Origin: Dyadobacter sp. 50-39 | GTDB taxonomy: Bacteria > Bacteroidota > Bacteroidia > Cytophagales > Spirosomataceae | Length of the DNA: 64,000 nt | Assembly (NCBI GenBank): GCA_001898145.1 | Contig: MKSR01000020.1 | Span: 1 to 64,000 of the forward strand | Direction of reading: 5' to 3' | Shown here: positions 16,229 to 24,527 of the stretch, in pieces | Layout of the letters: the number at the start of each line of letters is the position of its first letter | Position numbering within the stretch: the stretch's first letter is position 1 | Notes under the pieces: model-generated | Database searches by the model: none | What the model was told of the DNA's origin: nothing | What the model saw: only the letters and a program-made list of their open reading frames with translations | Program-made: the position numbers and the translations under genes

Positions 16229-16555
16229 ATGCAACGTTCCAACCTTTTCGCTCATATCGAGCTATCCAAATTTGTCGCCGGCCTGAAATTGGATCCGGAA
16301 GAATGCCGGTCATCCCTTATCTCACAGCACGCGTATTTTTTACTGATCCCTTCCAGAATGTTTTCTGATCAGCTCGTTCCGGAATGGGAGGACATTTGTG
16401 CGACGGTGTTCCGGTCTGGTCCTGCCCGCGACGAAGAAGGACGTATCGTAGCGAATGCGGTACGAAACACGATCCGGCAAATGTCAAGGGAAGAATGTAT
16501 CGAAATTGTCAAGCGGGTAATGAGTCTTCAGCAAAAGGTGGCTGCCGAGTTTTAG
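16229..16555 (+). CDS. Conserved-looking hypothetical protein (108 aa)
   Basis: A 108-residue soluble protein starting at ATG 16229 (an in-frame TTG lies one codon upstream). It begins MQRSNLFAHIELSKFVAGLK and contains paired Cys residues far apart (C27 and C51 approximately) and a C-terminal helical region (NAVRNTIRQMSREECIEIVKR). There is no signal peptide, membrane helix or recognisable motif. It stands alone, separated by over 280 bp from its left neighbour and 144 bp from its right. Function cannot be assigned. Confidence 0.6.
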   Translation: MQRSNLFAHIELSKFVAGLKLDPEECRSSLISQHAYFLLIPSRMFSDQLVPEWEDICATVFRSGPARDEEGRIVANAVRNTIRQMSREECIEIVKRVMSLQQKVAAEF

Positions 16556-16699
16556 GAGTCGTCCCACCGCTTGCAAGCACCTTAGTCCGGTTCGGGAGCC
16601 AGGTTTCTTCGGATATCTGGCTCTCTTGCTTTGAGTGGAATTAAGTAAAACATGGGTTGCGCATTGCTTTGATATCCAGTTATACTTTGATCTGAATCT

Positions 16700-18010
16700 A
16701 TGACCCGTTCGAGACGCAACTTCCTTGGTACCGCATCGGCCCTTGCCGCCGGTGCAGGGCTTTCGGCCCTTATACCCTCATCCGTATCCGCTTTTACGCC
16801 GGTATCGGCCGCCGATAAAATCCGCGTCGGCGCCATCGGCGTCAATGGGATGGGCTGGGCCGACCTCAACGCCATTCTTAAAAATCCGGGCACGGAATGC
16901 GTGGCGCTTTGCGACGCAGACAAGAATGTGCTCGACAAGCGGGCAGCCGAACTCGCCAAAGGAGGCACGAAGGTAAAGACCTACGGCGATTACAAGCAGC
17001 TGCTGGCCGATAAGGACGTCGACGTGGTGGTGATCGGCACGCCCGACCATTGGCATTGTCTGATGATGGTCGAGGCCTGCCAGGCAGGGAAGGACATTTA
17101 CGTGGAAAAGCCGATCGGCAATTCCATTGCCGAATGCCGTGCGATGGTAGCCGCCCAGCAGCGTTACAACCGGGTGGTGCAGGTGGGGCAATGGCAGCGG
17201 AGCCAGAAGCACTTCCGCGACGCGATCGATTTTGTGCATTCCGGTCAGCTGGGAAAAATAAGGTTGGTGAAAGTGTGGGGGTATTTTGCATGGGTGAACC
17301 CGATCTCCAAACTGCCCGACGGCAATCCGCCTGCGGGTGTGGACTATAAAATGTGGCTTGGACCGGCCAGGAACAGGCCCTTTAATCCGAACCGTTTTCA
17401 TTTTAATTTCCGGTGGTTCTGGGACTACGCCGGCGGGCTGATGACCGACTGGGGCGTGCATTTGCTGGACTATGCATTGCTGGGTATGAAATCGGCCACT
17501 CCCAACAGCATTATGGCGGCGGGAGGTAAATTTGCCAACCAGGATTCCGGTGCCGAGACGCCCGATACGCTCACTACGGTATTCGAGTTTGACGATTTTA
17601 ACATTCAGTGGGAACACGCAATGGGTATTGATGGCGGCCCCTATGCACGCGAGCACGGCATTGCCTATATCGGTAACAATGGCACGCTTGTACTCAACCG
17701 CGATGGCTGGGAGGTGATCCCGGAGGGTAAACGGATGGAAGCGGTAGCGTTCCGGAAAGCGTCGGACAACGGGCTGGACCTGCACGCTAAAAACTTCATC
17801 GACGTAGTCAAATCAAGGAAAATGGCCAACCTCCACGCGCCGATTCAAGTCGGTGCCGACATCGCGATTTTTTCACAGATGGGTAATATCGCTTACCGCA
17901 CCGGCAAGAAGATTTATTGGGATAAAGAAAAAGGGAAGTTTACCGATTCGGAAGCCAACAAGCTGATCGCCAAGGAGTACCATAACGGCTACAAAATTCC
18001 TTCTGTCTGA
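16700..18010 (+). CDS. Secreted Gfo/Idh/MocA-family oxidoreductase (Tat substrate)
   Basis: A 436-residue protein. The N-terminus has a twin-arginine signal (SRRNFLGTASALAAGAG). A Rossmann domain follows (IRVGAIGVNGMGWADL), then the family's EKPIGNS motif (Lys in the catalytic region) and a C-terminal alpha/beta domain with 'WFWDYAGGLMTDWGVHLLDYA'. The class binds NAD(P) tightly and acts on sugars, often as a periplasmic dehydrogenase or glycoside-cleaving enzyme. A beta-propeller gene follows after 6 bp and is probably co-transcribed. The Tat signal argues against a cytoplasmic role such as apiose dehydrogenase. Substrate unknown. Confidence 0.9.
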   Translation: MTRSRRNFLGTASALAAGAGLSALIPSSVSAFTPVSAADKIRVGAIGVNGMGWADLNAILKNPGTECVALCDADKNVLDKRAAELAKGGTKVKTYGDYKQLLADKDVDVVVIGTPDHWHCLMMVEACQAGKDIYVEKPIGNSIAECRAMVAAQQRYNRVVQVGQWQRSQKHFRDAIDFVHSGQLGKIRLVKVWGYFAWVNPISKLPDGNPPAGVDYKMWLGPARNRPFNPNRFHFNFRWFWDYAGGLMTDWGVHLLDYALLGMKSATPNSIMAAGGKFANQDSGAETPDTLTTVFEFDDFNIQWEHAMGIDGGPYAREHGIAYIGNNGTLVLNRDGWEVIPEGKRMEAVAFRKASDNGLDLHAKNFIDVVKSRKMANLHAPIQVGADIAIFSQMGNIAYRTGKKIYWDKEKGKFTDSEANKLIAKEYHNGYKIPSV

Positions 18011-18016
18011 AAATTT

Positions 18017-19141
18017 ATGAAAAAGATCTTTTTCCGGCTGCTTTTCCTTCTGATTGCGCTCACGCATGCGGGCATTGCGCAACAAACGCGTAAAGCGGCT
18101 ATGCCCGCGGGCAACAAGCGGTACCTGTACGTGGCCACGCCCGGCATCCGCGATTACCTGGGTTATGGCGGCCACGGGCTGCTGGTGTTCGACATGGACA
18201 ATAACCATCGTTTCGTCAAAAGGATCGCCACGCTTGGGTTGCATCCCAATGGCAAGCCCTCCAATGTCAAAGGAATCGCGGTCAGCCTGCCGCTGAACAG
18301 CATTTATGTCAGCACGCTGGAAGGACTGCAGCGGATCGACCTGACGACCGAGAAGGTGCTTTGGGAAAAAGCTTTTGAGGGCGGTTGCGACAGGATGGCG
18401 ATTTCGCCGGACGGCCGCACGATGTACCTGCCCTCGCTCGAAAAAGGCTTCTGGAATGTGGTGAACTGCGAGACGGGCGACGTCATTAAAAAAATAAATG
18501 TCCATAAAAGGGCGCACAACACGATTTACGGATCCTCCGGCAATGCGGTGTACCTGGCCGACATTGCCAGTCCCTGGCTGCACATCGCCGATCCCAAAAC
18601 GCATGAGCTCGTGGCAAAAGTGGGAGTGTTCGATAACTACGTCCGGCCGTTTACGGTGAATGCGGCCGAAACGCTTACCTATGTGACGGTCGACAGCCTG
18701 CTGGGCTTCGAGGTGGGAGACATTCAAAAAGGTATCAAAATCGCACACATTCAGGTGGAAGGCTGGGAACGCGGCCCTGTGCGGAGGCACGGTAACCCGA
18801 GCCATGGCATCGGCCTTACGCCCGATGAAAACGAGATATGGCTTTGCGACGGACACAATATGCGGATGCATGTTTTCAGTGCAAAGCCGCCTTACCAGCA
18901 GCTGACGACCATCCCCGTACAGGATATGCCGGGCTGGGTTACATTCAGTCTCGATGGCCGGTATGCATATCCCTCGAGCGGGGAGGTGATAGACGTGAAA
19001 ACCCGCAAGATCATTCTTACGCTGACGGACGAGTTTCATAGCAACGTGTCCAGCGAAAAAATGGTAGAGGTGCAGTTTATGGGGAACAAGCCGGTGCGGG
19101 CGGGTGACCAGTTTGGCGTCGGGCGTGCCGCAACGCGGTAG
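18017..19141 (+). CDS. Secreted YVTN-like beta-propeller protein
   Basis: A 374-residue protein with a Sec signal peptide (cleavage near IAQQ). The mature part has repeated four-strand blades: 'RYLYVATPGIRDYLGYGGHG', 'IAVSLPLNSIYVSTLEGLQR', 'DRMAISPDGRTMYLPSLEKG', 'GIGLTPDENEIWLCDGHNMR' and 'WVTFSLDGRYAYPSSGEVID'. These match the SPDG-type YVTN/NHL pattern. It probably sits in the periplasm and binds or processes a partner or sugar. It begins 6 bp after the Gfo/Idh/MocA gene, so the two are likely an operon. Catalytic residues are not recognised. Confidence 0.8.
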   Translation: MKKIFFRLLFLLIALTHAGIAQQTRKAAMPAGNKRYLYVATPGIRDYLGYGGHGLLVFDMDNNHRFVKRIATLGLHPNGKPSNVKGIAVSLPLNSIYVSTLEGLQRIDLTTEKVLWEKAFEGGCDRMAISPDGRTMYLPSLEKGFWNVVNCETGDVIKKINVHKRAHNTIYGSSGNAVYLADIASPWLHIADPKTHELVAKVGVFDNYVRPFTVNAAETLTYVTVDSLLGFEVGDIQKGIKIAHIQVEGWERGPVRRHGNPSHGIGLTPDENEIWLCDGHNMRMHVFSAKPPYQQLTTIPVQDMPGWVTFSLDGRYAYPSSGEVIDVKTRKIILTLTDEFHSNVSSEKMVEVQFMGNKPVRAGDQFGVGRAATR

Positions 19142-19248
19142 CAAATGTTTACAAAATGGTAATGCTTCGTCCGGAACTTGCTTTACTTCAAAGGTCTTTC
19201 TAACTTATTAAGGGCTGATTGCGTGGTGTACTGCTTTCACCCGGCTTT

Positions 19249-20166
19249 ATGAATGAAAGACAAAAACGGTTGAAAGAGCGGGGGATGATCAAGCTTTCGA
19301 TCATTACCGGTTCGGTATTTACGATCTGGGCGATTGTGGTCGGGATCGCCGGCGATTCCAAATCCATTATTTTCGATGCCCTCTTCTCGATGGTCGGGAT
19401 CAGCCTGTCGGGCGTTTCGCTACTTGTGAACAATTTCATCCGTAAGCCCGACGACGACGATCTGCCGTTTGGTCGTGCGCAGTTTGAGCCGTTTTCGATG
19501 ACGCTGCAATCGGCGGTAATCATTTTCCTCTGCTTGTATTCCCTGGCAACCTCGGTGATGGACATCATCGGCGGCGGCAAGTTTGTCGAGCTCGACATTG
19601 CACTGCCGTACCTGATCGCCTCCATTATCGGCTGTTTTTTGCTCTGGCTGTATTTCCGGAGAATGGCATTGCAAATGAGCTCGGAGTACGTCCGGATAGA
19701 AGCTACCGAATGGCAGCTCGACGCGCTGCTGAGCACAGGCGTGCTGGTGGTGTTGTCGTTGGGGTACTTTCTGAGAGAGACCTCGCTGGCCTACCTCATC
19801 CCGTACCTTGACCCCGGTATGGTCATTGTCATTTCCATTCTCTTCCTGCGCATTCCGGTCAGGACGTTTTGGAAAAACATCCGGGAATTGCTGCAATTTG
19901 CACCCGACGACGAGGTGGAAGAAAAGATACATCAGGAAGCGGAAGCGATTTCAAAACAGTATGGTTTCACCGACGAATATGTGCGTGTGGCCAAAACCGG
20001 CAGCAGCTACACCATCGAGATCGACTTTTTGTTGCCCGAGCAGCTCGCGCATACGCAGGTGAAGGAAATGGACGCCATCAGGCAGGAGTTGTACGAACGT
20101 ATCCGGGGAGATTACAAAATGTGGCTGACCATCTCTTTTACGACGGAGCGCAAATGGATGATCTGA
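19249..20166 (+). CDS. Cation diffusion facilitator-like transporter with atypical metal site
   Basis: A 305-residue protein with about six membrane helices in the first 205 residues and a C-terminal cytoplasmic domain (residues ~220-305, VKEMDAIRQELYERIRGD). 'DDDLPFGRAQFEPF' corresponds to the CDF 'PyGhgkfE' loop. The usual transport-site residues (Asp-x3-Asp in TM2, His-x3-Asp in TM5) appear as D-A-L-F-S and E-W-Q-L-D, so the standard Zn tetrad is not intact. It exports a divalent cation or something else. The ATG at 19249 was chosen over an upstream TTG. Its 3' end is 6 bp from the convergent AraC gene. Confidence 0.82.
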   Translation: MNERQKRLKERGMIKLSIITGSVFTIWAIVVGIAGDSKSIIFDALFSMVGISLSGVSLLVNNFIRKPDDDDLPFGRAQFEPFSMTLQSAVIIFLCLYSLATSVMDIIGGGKFVELDIALPYLIASIIGCFLLWLYFRRMALQMSSEYVRIEATEWQLDALLSTGVLVVLSLGYFLRETSLAYLIPYLDPGMVIVISILFLRIPVRTFWKNIRELLQFAPDDEVEEKIHQEAEAISKQYGFTDEYVRVAKTGSSYTIEIDFLLPEQLAHTQVKEMDAIRQELYERIRGDYKMWLTISFTTERKWMI

Positions 20167-20172
20167 GCCCCA

Positions 20173-21150
20173 CTAACCCCGCCGTCCGAGTTGCATTTGC
20201 TTGGGTGTAACGCCGAATTTCTTTTTGAATGCCTGGATGAAGTTGCTGCCGGTAGAATACCCGACCAGCCCGGCCACTTCATCGACCGTCAAGCCGGAGT
20301 CAAGCAGCAGCCCGCGGGCATGCAGCATCCGTTTTTCGTGGACCAGTTCGTATACGCTCGTATTGTATTTCAGTTTGAAACCTTCGCGGATCTGGTGTTC
20401 CGAAAGACGTGAATTCCCGGCAATATCTTCCAGCGACTGCACTGTGAGAAAATGGGTGTCGAGGTATTCATAAATCTCGGCAAGTTCACGCGCGTTGCCC
20501 GAATGCATTTGGGTTACCTGATGATCTTCCCGGTATTGCTGTAATTGCAGGGCGAGCAGTTCCAGGATTTTGCCGTTCAAATACATTTCCGAAAGATCGT
20601 CAGCGACCGGCGTGTGTAGTATGCGATGTAAAACGGCGTGCATTTCCGTATTCACCGGTGCCCCTTTTTTGAAAAGTGCCAGCGGTCGTCCGTTTTCCAA
20701 TGCGTTTTCAAGCTGCCTGACCGGACTGCCGTTTTGGTGGAGAAATTGCAGCAAATGCTCCTTTTTAAGGATCAATGCAAGGTATTCAAAGCCTGTCTGG
20801 CGGTTGTAAAAAATGTCGGAATCGAAGTTTTCGGAGTAATAGATATTGTACTCGGCAGGGCGGAGCGGATGCGCTCCGGGAATGTCGCGAAAGTGCGCAT
20901 TGGAATGGCCCTTCACCTGAAAATGCAAGCTGACATGCGGGTCGCTTTTCATGCCGCGGATCTGCATATCTTGCAGGAAGTCGGCCTGGAAACGGATAAT
21001 GCCAAAATTACGGGTATACACATTCTTGACACGGTGGTTTACGAACGGGATCCTTGAAGCGTCGTGTTCGTAAGTACTCACCGCGGGCTGCGAAAGGAAT
21101 TTTCTGCCCGCGATTTCTCTGTAAGATTCATTATCAATGATATAGGCCAT
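20173..21150 (-). CDS. AraC-family transcriptional regulator
   Basis: A 325-residue protein from the ATG at 21150. The N-terminal ~220 residues are a variable sensing domain without recognised motif. The C-terminal double HTH covers about 225-325: 'YLDTHFLTVQSLEDIAGNSR', then 'YNTSVYELVHEKRMLHARGL' and 'EVAGLVGYSTGSNFIQAFKK' ending FGVTPKQMQ, the AraC signature. It is divergent from an SDR-family gene, which is the most likely target. A weak promoter (TTG-N20-GAAATTTG) can be read on the minus strand just upstream. Confidence 0.92.
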   Translation of the reverse strand: MAYIIDNESYREIAGRKFLSQPAVSTYEHDASRIPFVNHRVKNVYTRNFGIIRFQADFLQDMQIRGMKSDPHVSLHFQVKGHSNAHFRDIPGAHPLRPAEYNIYYSENFDSDIFYNRQTGFEYLALILKKEHLLQFLHQNGSPVRQLENALENGRPLALFKKGAPVNTEMHAVLHRILHTPVADDLSEMYLNGKILELLALQLQQYREDHQVTQMHSGNARELAEIYEYLDTHFLTVQSLEDIAGNSRLSEHQIREGFKLKYNTSVYELVHEKRMLHARGLLLDSGLTVDEVAGLVGYSTGSNFIQAFKKKFGVTPKQMQLGRRG

Positions 21151-21207
21151 GTACAAATTTCAATGTTTTTATCGGCTATCCCAATATTTTTCCATGCCGC
21201 ACACCCA

Positions 21208-21215
21208 TACCTTTG
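21208..21215 (+). promoter_or_regulatory. Candidate -7 element of the SDR gene
   Basis: TACCTTTG, identical to the -7 of the tetR promoter, 25 bp before the SDR start codon in the AraC/SDR divergent spacer. No clear -33 TTG is present, as would fit an activator-dependent promoter. Confidence 0.45.
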
Positions 21216-21240
21216 CCCGAAAATCAGCATTCAACCAGCC

Positions 21241-22224
21241 ATGAGTATTTTAGTAACAGGGAGCGCGGGACATTTAGGCGAGGCGCTCATGCGCACGCTC
21301 CGCGGGCAAGGACAGCCGGTCGTGGGGATCGACATGAAGCATTCACCCTATACCGACCTGGTGGGCGACATTGCCGACAGGGATTTTGTCCGAACGGCCA
21401 TGCAGGGGATTAGTTCTGTCATTCACACCGCTACCCTGCACAAGCCGCATGTGGCGACGCACAGCAAGCAGGACTTTGTCGATACGAACATCACGGGCAC
21501 GCTCAACCTGCTCGAAGAAGCGGTGATTCAGGAAGTTTCGGGCTTCCTGTTTACCAGTACCACCAGCACATTCGGCGCGGCGATGAACCCCGCCAAAGGA
21601 GAACCCGCTGCGTGGATCACGGAGGATGTAATCCCTCAGCCCAAGAACATTTACAGTGTGACCAAACTCGCCGCGGAAAGCCTCTGCGAGCTATTTTACC
21701 GGAAAAGCGGCTTGCCCGTACTCATTCTCAGGACATCGCGCTTCTTTCCGGAAGACGATGACAATGCGGAAACCCGCCAGCTTTACGAAACGCCCAATGT
21801 GCAGGCATTGGAGCTCCTTTATCGCCGCGTCGACATAGCCGATGCCGTTTCTGCGCATTTATTAGCCCTGGAAAAAGCCGGAACCCTTGGTTTCGGCAAA
21901 TACATTATCTCCGCCACCACGCCCTTTGGGCAGGAGCACCTGGCTCAGTTGCATACCGACGCCGCAGCGGTTGTGCGCTCGCTATACCCCGGATGCGGGG
22001 ACTTATTTGAGGCCAGGGGATGGAAACTGTTCCCGGAAATCGATCGTGTGTATGTGAACGCGCATGCGCGGAGCGAGCTGGGATGGCAACCGCAATACGA
22101 CTTTGCCCACGTGCTGAGCAGCCTGCGTAACGGCACAGACTTCCGGAGCCAGCTGGCCAGGGATATCGGCAGCAAAGGGTACCACGACGTAGAATTCGAA
22201 GAAGGGCCGTTTCCTGTTGAGTAG
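21241..22224 (+). CDS. NAD(P)-dependent epimerase/dehydratase-like SDR protein
   Basis: A 327-residue extended SDR. The nucleotide-binding motif GSAGHLG is at residues 7-13, and the catalytic pair is in YSVTK (Y138, K142), preceded by the Ser/Thr-rich STTSTFG segment. The Asp at the end of strand 2 (GIDMKH) suggests NAD(H). Members act on nucleotide sugars or other sugar and carbonyl substrates in the cytoplasm. The ATG at 21241 gives the typical N-terminus. Divergence from an AraC gene suggests regulated expression. Substrate unknown. Confidence 0.9.
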   Translation: MSILVTGSAGHLGEALMRTLRGQGQPVVGIDMKHSPYTDLVGDIADRDFVRTAMQGISSVIHTATLHKPHVATHSKQDFVDTNITGTLNLLEEAVIQEVSGFLFTSTTSTFGAAMNPAKGEPAAWITEDVIPQPKNIYSVTKLAAESLCELFYRKSGLPVLILRTSRFFPEDDDNAETRQLYETPNVQALELLYRRVDIADAVSAHLLALEKAGTLGFGKYIISATTPFGQEHLAQLHTDAAAVVRSLYPGCGDLFEARGWKLFPEIDRVYVNAHARSELGWQPQYDFAHVLSSLRNGTDFRSQLARDIGSKGYHDVEFEEGPFPVE

Positions 22225-22260
22225 AACGAAAAGGGCGCGCATGCCGTTGCTCCGCGGCTA

Positions 22261-22653
22261 CTAGTCTACCGCCGTGCAGATCTCTACCAGAAACCCGTTC
22301 AAATCGCGGACGTATGATACCACTTGTCCCCAGGGCTTGGTTTTGGGTTTCGAAACCGGCGTCGCTCCGGTGTCCAGCGCTTTCTGAAATGCTTGTTCCA
22401 CATCTTCAACGACAAATCCGATTTCAAACGCGAAAGGCTTGGCTGCCGGGTCGCTTTCGGTAAAGCCGTCTGGTACGTTGGTTTTGGCCAGCTCCGTCTG
22501 GGCGAATGACAGGGTGGTATTGCCAGTGGCCAGTTCGCCGTAATCACCGTCGGGAGTGATAAATTTCCTAGTGAAACCGAATGCGTTTTCGTAAAATTCG
22601 ATGGTTGCGGTTACGTTCCGGACGTAGAGAATGGTGTATGCAAAATGGGCCAT
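22261..22653 (-). CDS. VOC-family (glyoxalase/bleomycin-resistance-like) protein
   Basis: A 130-residue protein with two beta-alpha-beta-beta-beta modules: 'FAYTILYVRNVTATIEFYEN' and 'AFEIGFVVEDVEQAFQKAL', ending 'SYVRDLNGFLVEICTA' with the typical metal-binding Glu. Family members are small metal-dependent lyases, dioxygenases or resistance proteins. The ATG at 22653 fits the family N-terminus (MAHFAYTILYVRNV); an earlier start adds unrelated residues. It is convergent with the SDR gene and divergent from the ABC exporter pair. The reaction cannot be named. Confidence 0.87.
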   Translation of the reverse strand: MAHFAYTILYVRNVTATIEFYENAFGFTRKFITPDGDYGELATGNTTLSFAQTELAKTNVPDGFTESDPAAKPFAFEIGFVVEDVEQAFQKALDTGATPVSKPKTKPWGQVVSYVRDLNGFLVEICTAVD

Positions 22654-22748
22654 GCTGTCGGTTTCAGGTTTGAGATGAAAGGTTTTGGTTGGGAATTTAA
22701 CCAAAATTTAACCACACTAACGGGCAGTGATTCAAAAATATACCTTGC

Positions 22749-22756
22749 TATATTTG
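22749..22756 (+). promoter_or_regulatory. Candidate -7 element of the ABC exporter operon
   Basis: TATATTTG matches TAnnTTTG and lies 25 bp before the first ABC gene's ATG. No consensus -33 is seen. Confidence 0.4.
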
Positions 22757-22781
22757 TCGCCGTATTTAATGCTAAACCCAT

Positions 22782-24527
22782 ATGTCTGAAAAAGCCAAAC
22801 CCGGAGCCCCCAAGCAGCCGGGGATATTCAGCTTACTGGTACCCTATAAAGGACTGGTCATCCTGCTGCTGCTGTTTGCATTGCTGAGCAACGGGATCAA
22901 CTTGTGGCTTCCCAGGCTGGTGGCAGACGGGATCGACGATTACACCCGGCAGCGCTTCGACCTGGACGCCATTCTGACCGAGTTTACCATTGCAGTCATT
23001 TTCATCTTCGTATTTGCCTACCTGCAAAGCATTATCCAGACCTATGCTTCCGAAAAAGTAGCCCGCGATCTTCGCACGAGGCTGTCCGACAAAATTTCTA
23101 GACAAAGCCATGCGTTCATCGAAGAAACTACCGCCGCAAAGCTGCTGACCAACCTGACGGCCGATATCGATTCGATCAAAATGTTTGTGTCGCAGGCCAT
23201 TGTGTCTATTGTATCGTCGCTGTTCCTGATCATTGGCGCGAGCGTGCTGCTGCTGACCATCAATTGGAAGCTGGCCTTGACCGTTATCGCGATCATTCCG
23301 ATTATAGGGGGAATGTTTGCCATCACGCTTAAGAAAGTCCGCACCTTGTTTGTACAAAGCCGGGAGGTGATCGACTGGCTCAATAAGATCATCAATGAAA
23401 GCATTCTGGGAGCCGCATTGATACGTGTCGTAAACTCCCAGCAACTCGAATATGCCAAATTCCTCGAAGCGAATACCAAAGCAAAAGGGTTCGGGCTGGC
23501 CATTCTGAGCCTGTTTGCGGGCCTTATTCCGGTTGTGACGTTCACAGCCAACGTTTCTATGCTTACGATCCTCGTGCTCGGCGGGCATTTCGTGATCGAG
23601 GGCGATATGACGTTGGGTAGCTTCGCGGCGTTCAACAGTTACCTGGGTATTCTCATCTTCCCGATCCTGGTCATAGGCTTTATGAGTAATGTGATTGCCC
23701 AGGCTACGGCTTCCTACCAGCGGATTTCGGGCGTGTTGAACATTCCCGACCCCGTCGAAAGCGGTACTTCGAAGGCGCCTTTACGCGGCGGCATCGAGTT
23801 AGCGCACGTGACGGTCCGGTATGGCGAAAAGCCGGCTTTGAAGGACGTCAGCCTTTCGGTAAATCCGGGTTCCCGCATTGCCGTAATAGGGCCGACGGCC
23901 GCCGGGAAAACGCAGCTGCTGTACCTGCTCACAGGGCTCATCCGCCCGCAGGAGGGGAGCATTACCTTCGATGGCCATCCGATCGGCTACTACGAAAGCG
24001 AGTCTTTTCACAGGCAGGTAGCTTTCGTGTTCCAGGATAGCATCATTTTTAACATGAGTATCCGGGAAAATATCGCATTCAGCACCACGGTTACGGACGA
24101 GTCATTGCGAAAGGCGATCGAAACCGCCGAGCTTTCCGCATTCATCGAAACCCTGCCCGACGGCCTGGATACCATCGTTTCAGAGCGGGGCGCGAGCCTT
24201 TCCGGCGGTCAGAAGCAGCGCATTATGCTGGCCAGGGCGCTGGCGATGGACCCGAAGGTGCTCCTGCTCGACGATTTCACCGCGCGGGTGGATAATACGA
24301 CTGAAAAAAAGATACTGGATAACGTAGAGCGTAATTACCCGGGCATCACACTGATTTCCGTCACACAGAAAATTGCGGCTATCGAGCATTACGACCAGAT
24401 AGCGGTGCTTATGGAAGGTGAGCTCATCGGCTGCGGAACGCACGAGCAACTCATGCTGACAAGCCCCGAGTACGTGCAGATTTTCAACTCCCAACAAAGC
24501 ACCAGCAACTATGAACTACGATCTTAA
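22782..24527 (+). CDS. Heterodimeric ABC exporter, subunit 1 (degenerate Walker B and switch)
   Basis: A 581-residue half-transporter. Six membrane helices occupy residues ~20-310 and the nucleotide-binding domain ~340-575. Walker A GPTAAGKT is near residue 370 and the signature LSGGQKQR near 473. Walker B reads VLLLDDFTARVD, with Asp in place of the catalytic Glu, and the switch region reads SVTQK, with Gln instead of His. These losses mark the non-consensus subunit of an asymmetric exporter such as TM287/288 or BmrCD. The stop overlaps the next gene's start by 17 bp. Substrate unknown; multidrug or lipid export is typical. Confidence 0.93.
   Translation: MSEKAKPGAPKQPGIFSLLVPYKGLVILLLLFALLSNGINLWLPRLVADGIDDYTRQRFDLDAILTEFTIAVIFIFVFAYLQSIIQTYASEKVARDLRTRLSDKISRQSHAFIEETTAAKLLTNLTADIDSIKMFVSQAIVSIVSSLFLIIGASVLLLTINWKLALTVIAIIPIIGGMFAITLKKVRTLFVQSREVIDWLNKIINESILGAALIRVVNSQQLEYAKFLEANTKAKGFGLAILSLFAGLIPVVTFTANVSMLTILVLGGHFVIEGDMTLGSFAAFNSYLGILIFPILVIGFMSNVIAQATASYQRISGVLNIPDPVESGTSKAPLRGGIELAHVTVRYGEKPALKDVSLSVNPGSRIAVIGPTAAGKTQLLYLLTGLIRPQEGSITFDGHPIGYYESESFHRQVAFVFQDSIIFNMSIRENIAFSTTVTDESLRKAIETAELSAFIETLPDGLDTIVSERGASLSGGQKQRIMLARALAMDPKVLLLDDFTARVDNTTEKKILDNVERNYPGITLISVTQKIAAIEHYDQIAVLMEGELIGCGTHEQLMLTSPEYVQIFNSQQSTSNYELRS

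Noticed and set aside
16700-18010. Gfo/Idh/MocA protein as the missing apiose dehydrogenase ApsD
   Set aside because: It has a Tat export signal, lies 37 kb from the OiaK/OiaX-like pair, and keeps a propeller partner instead.
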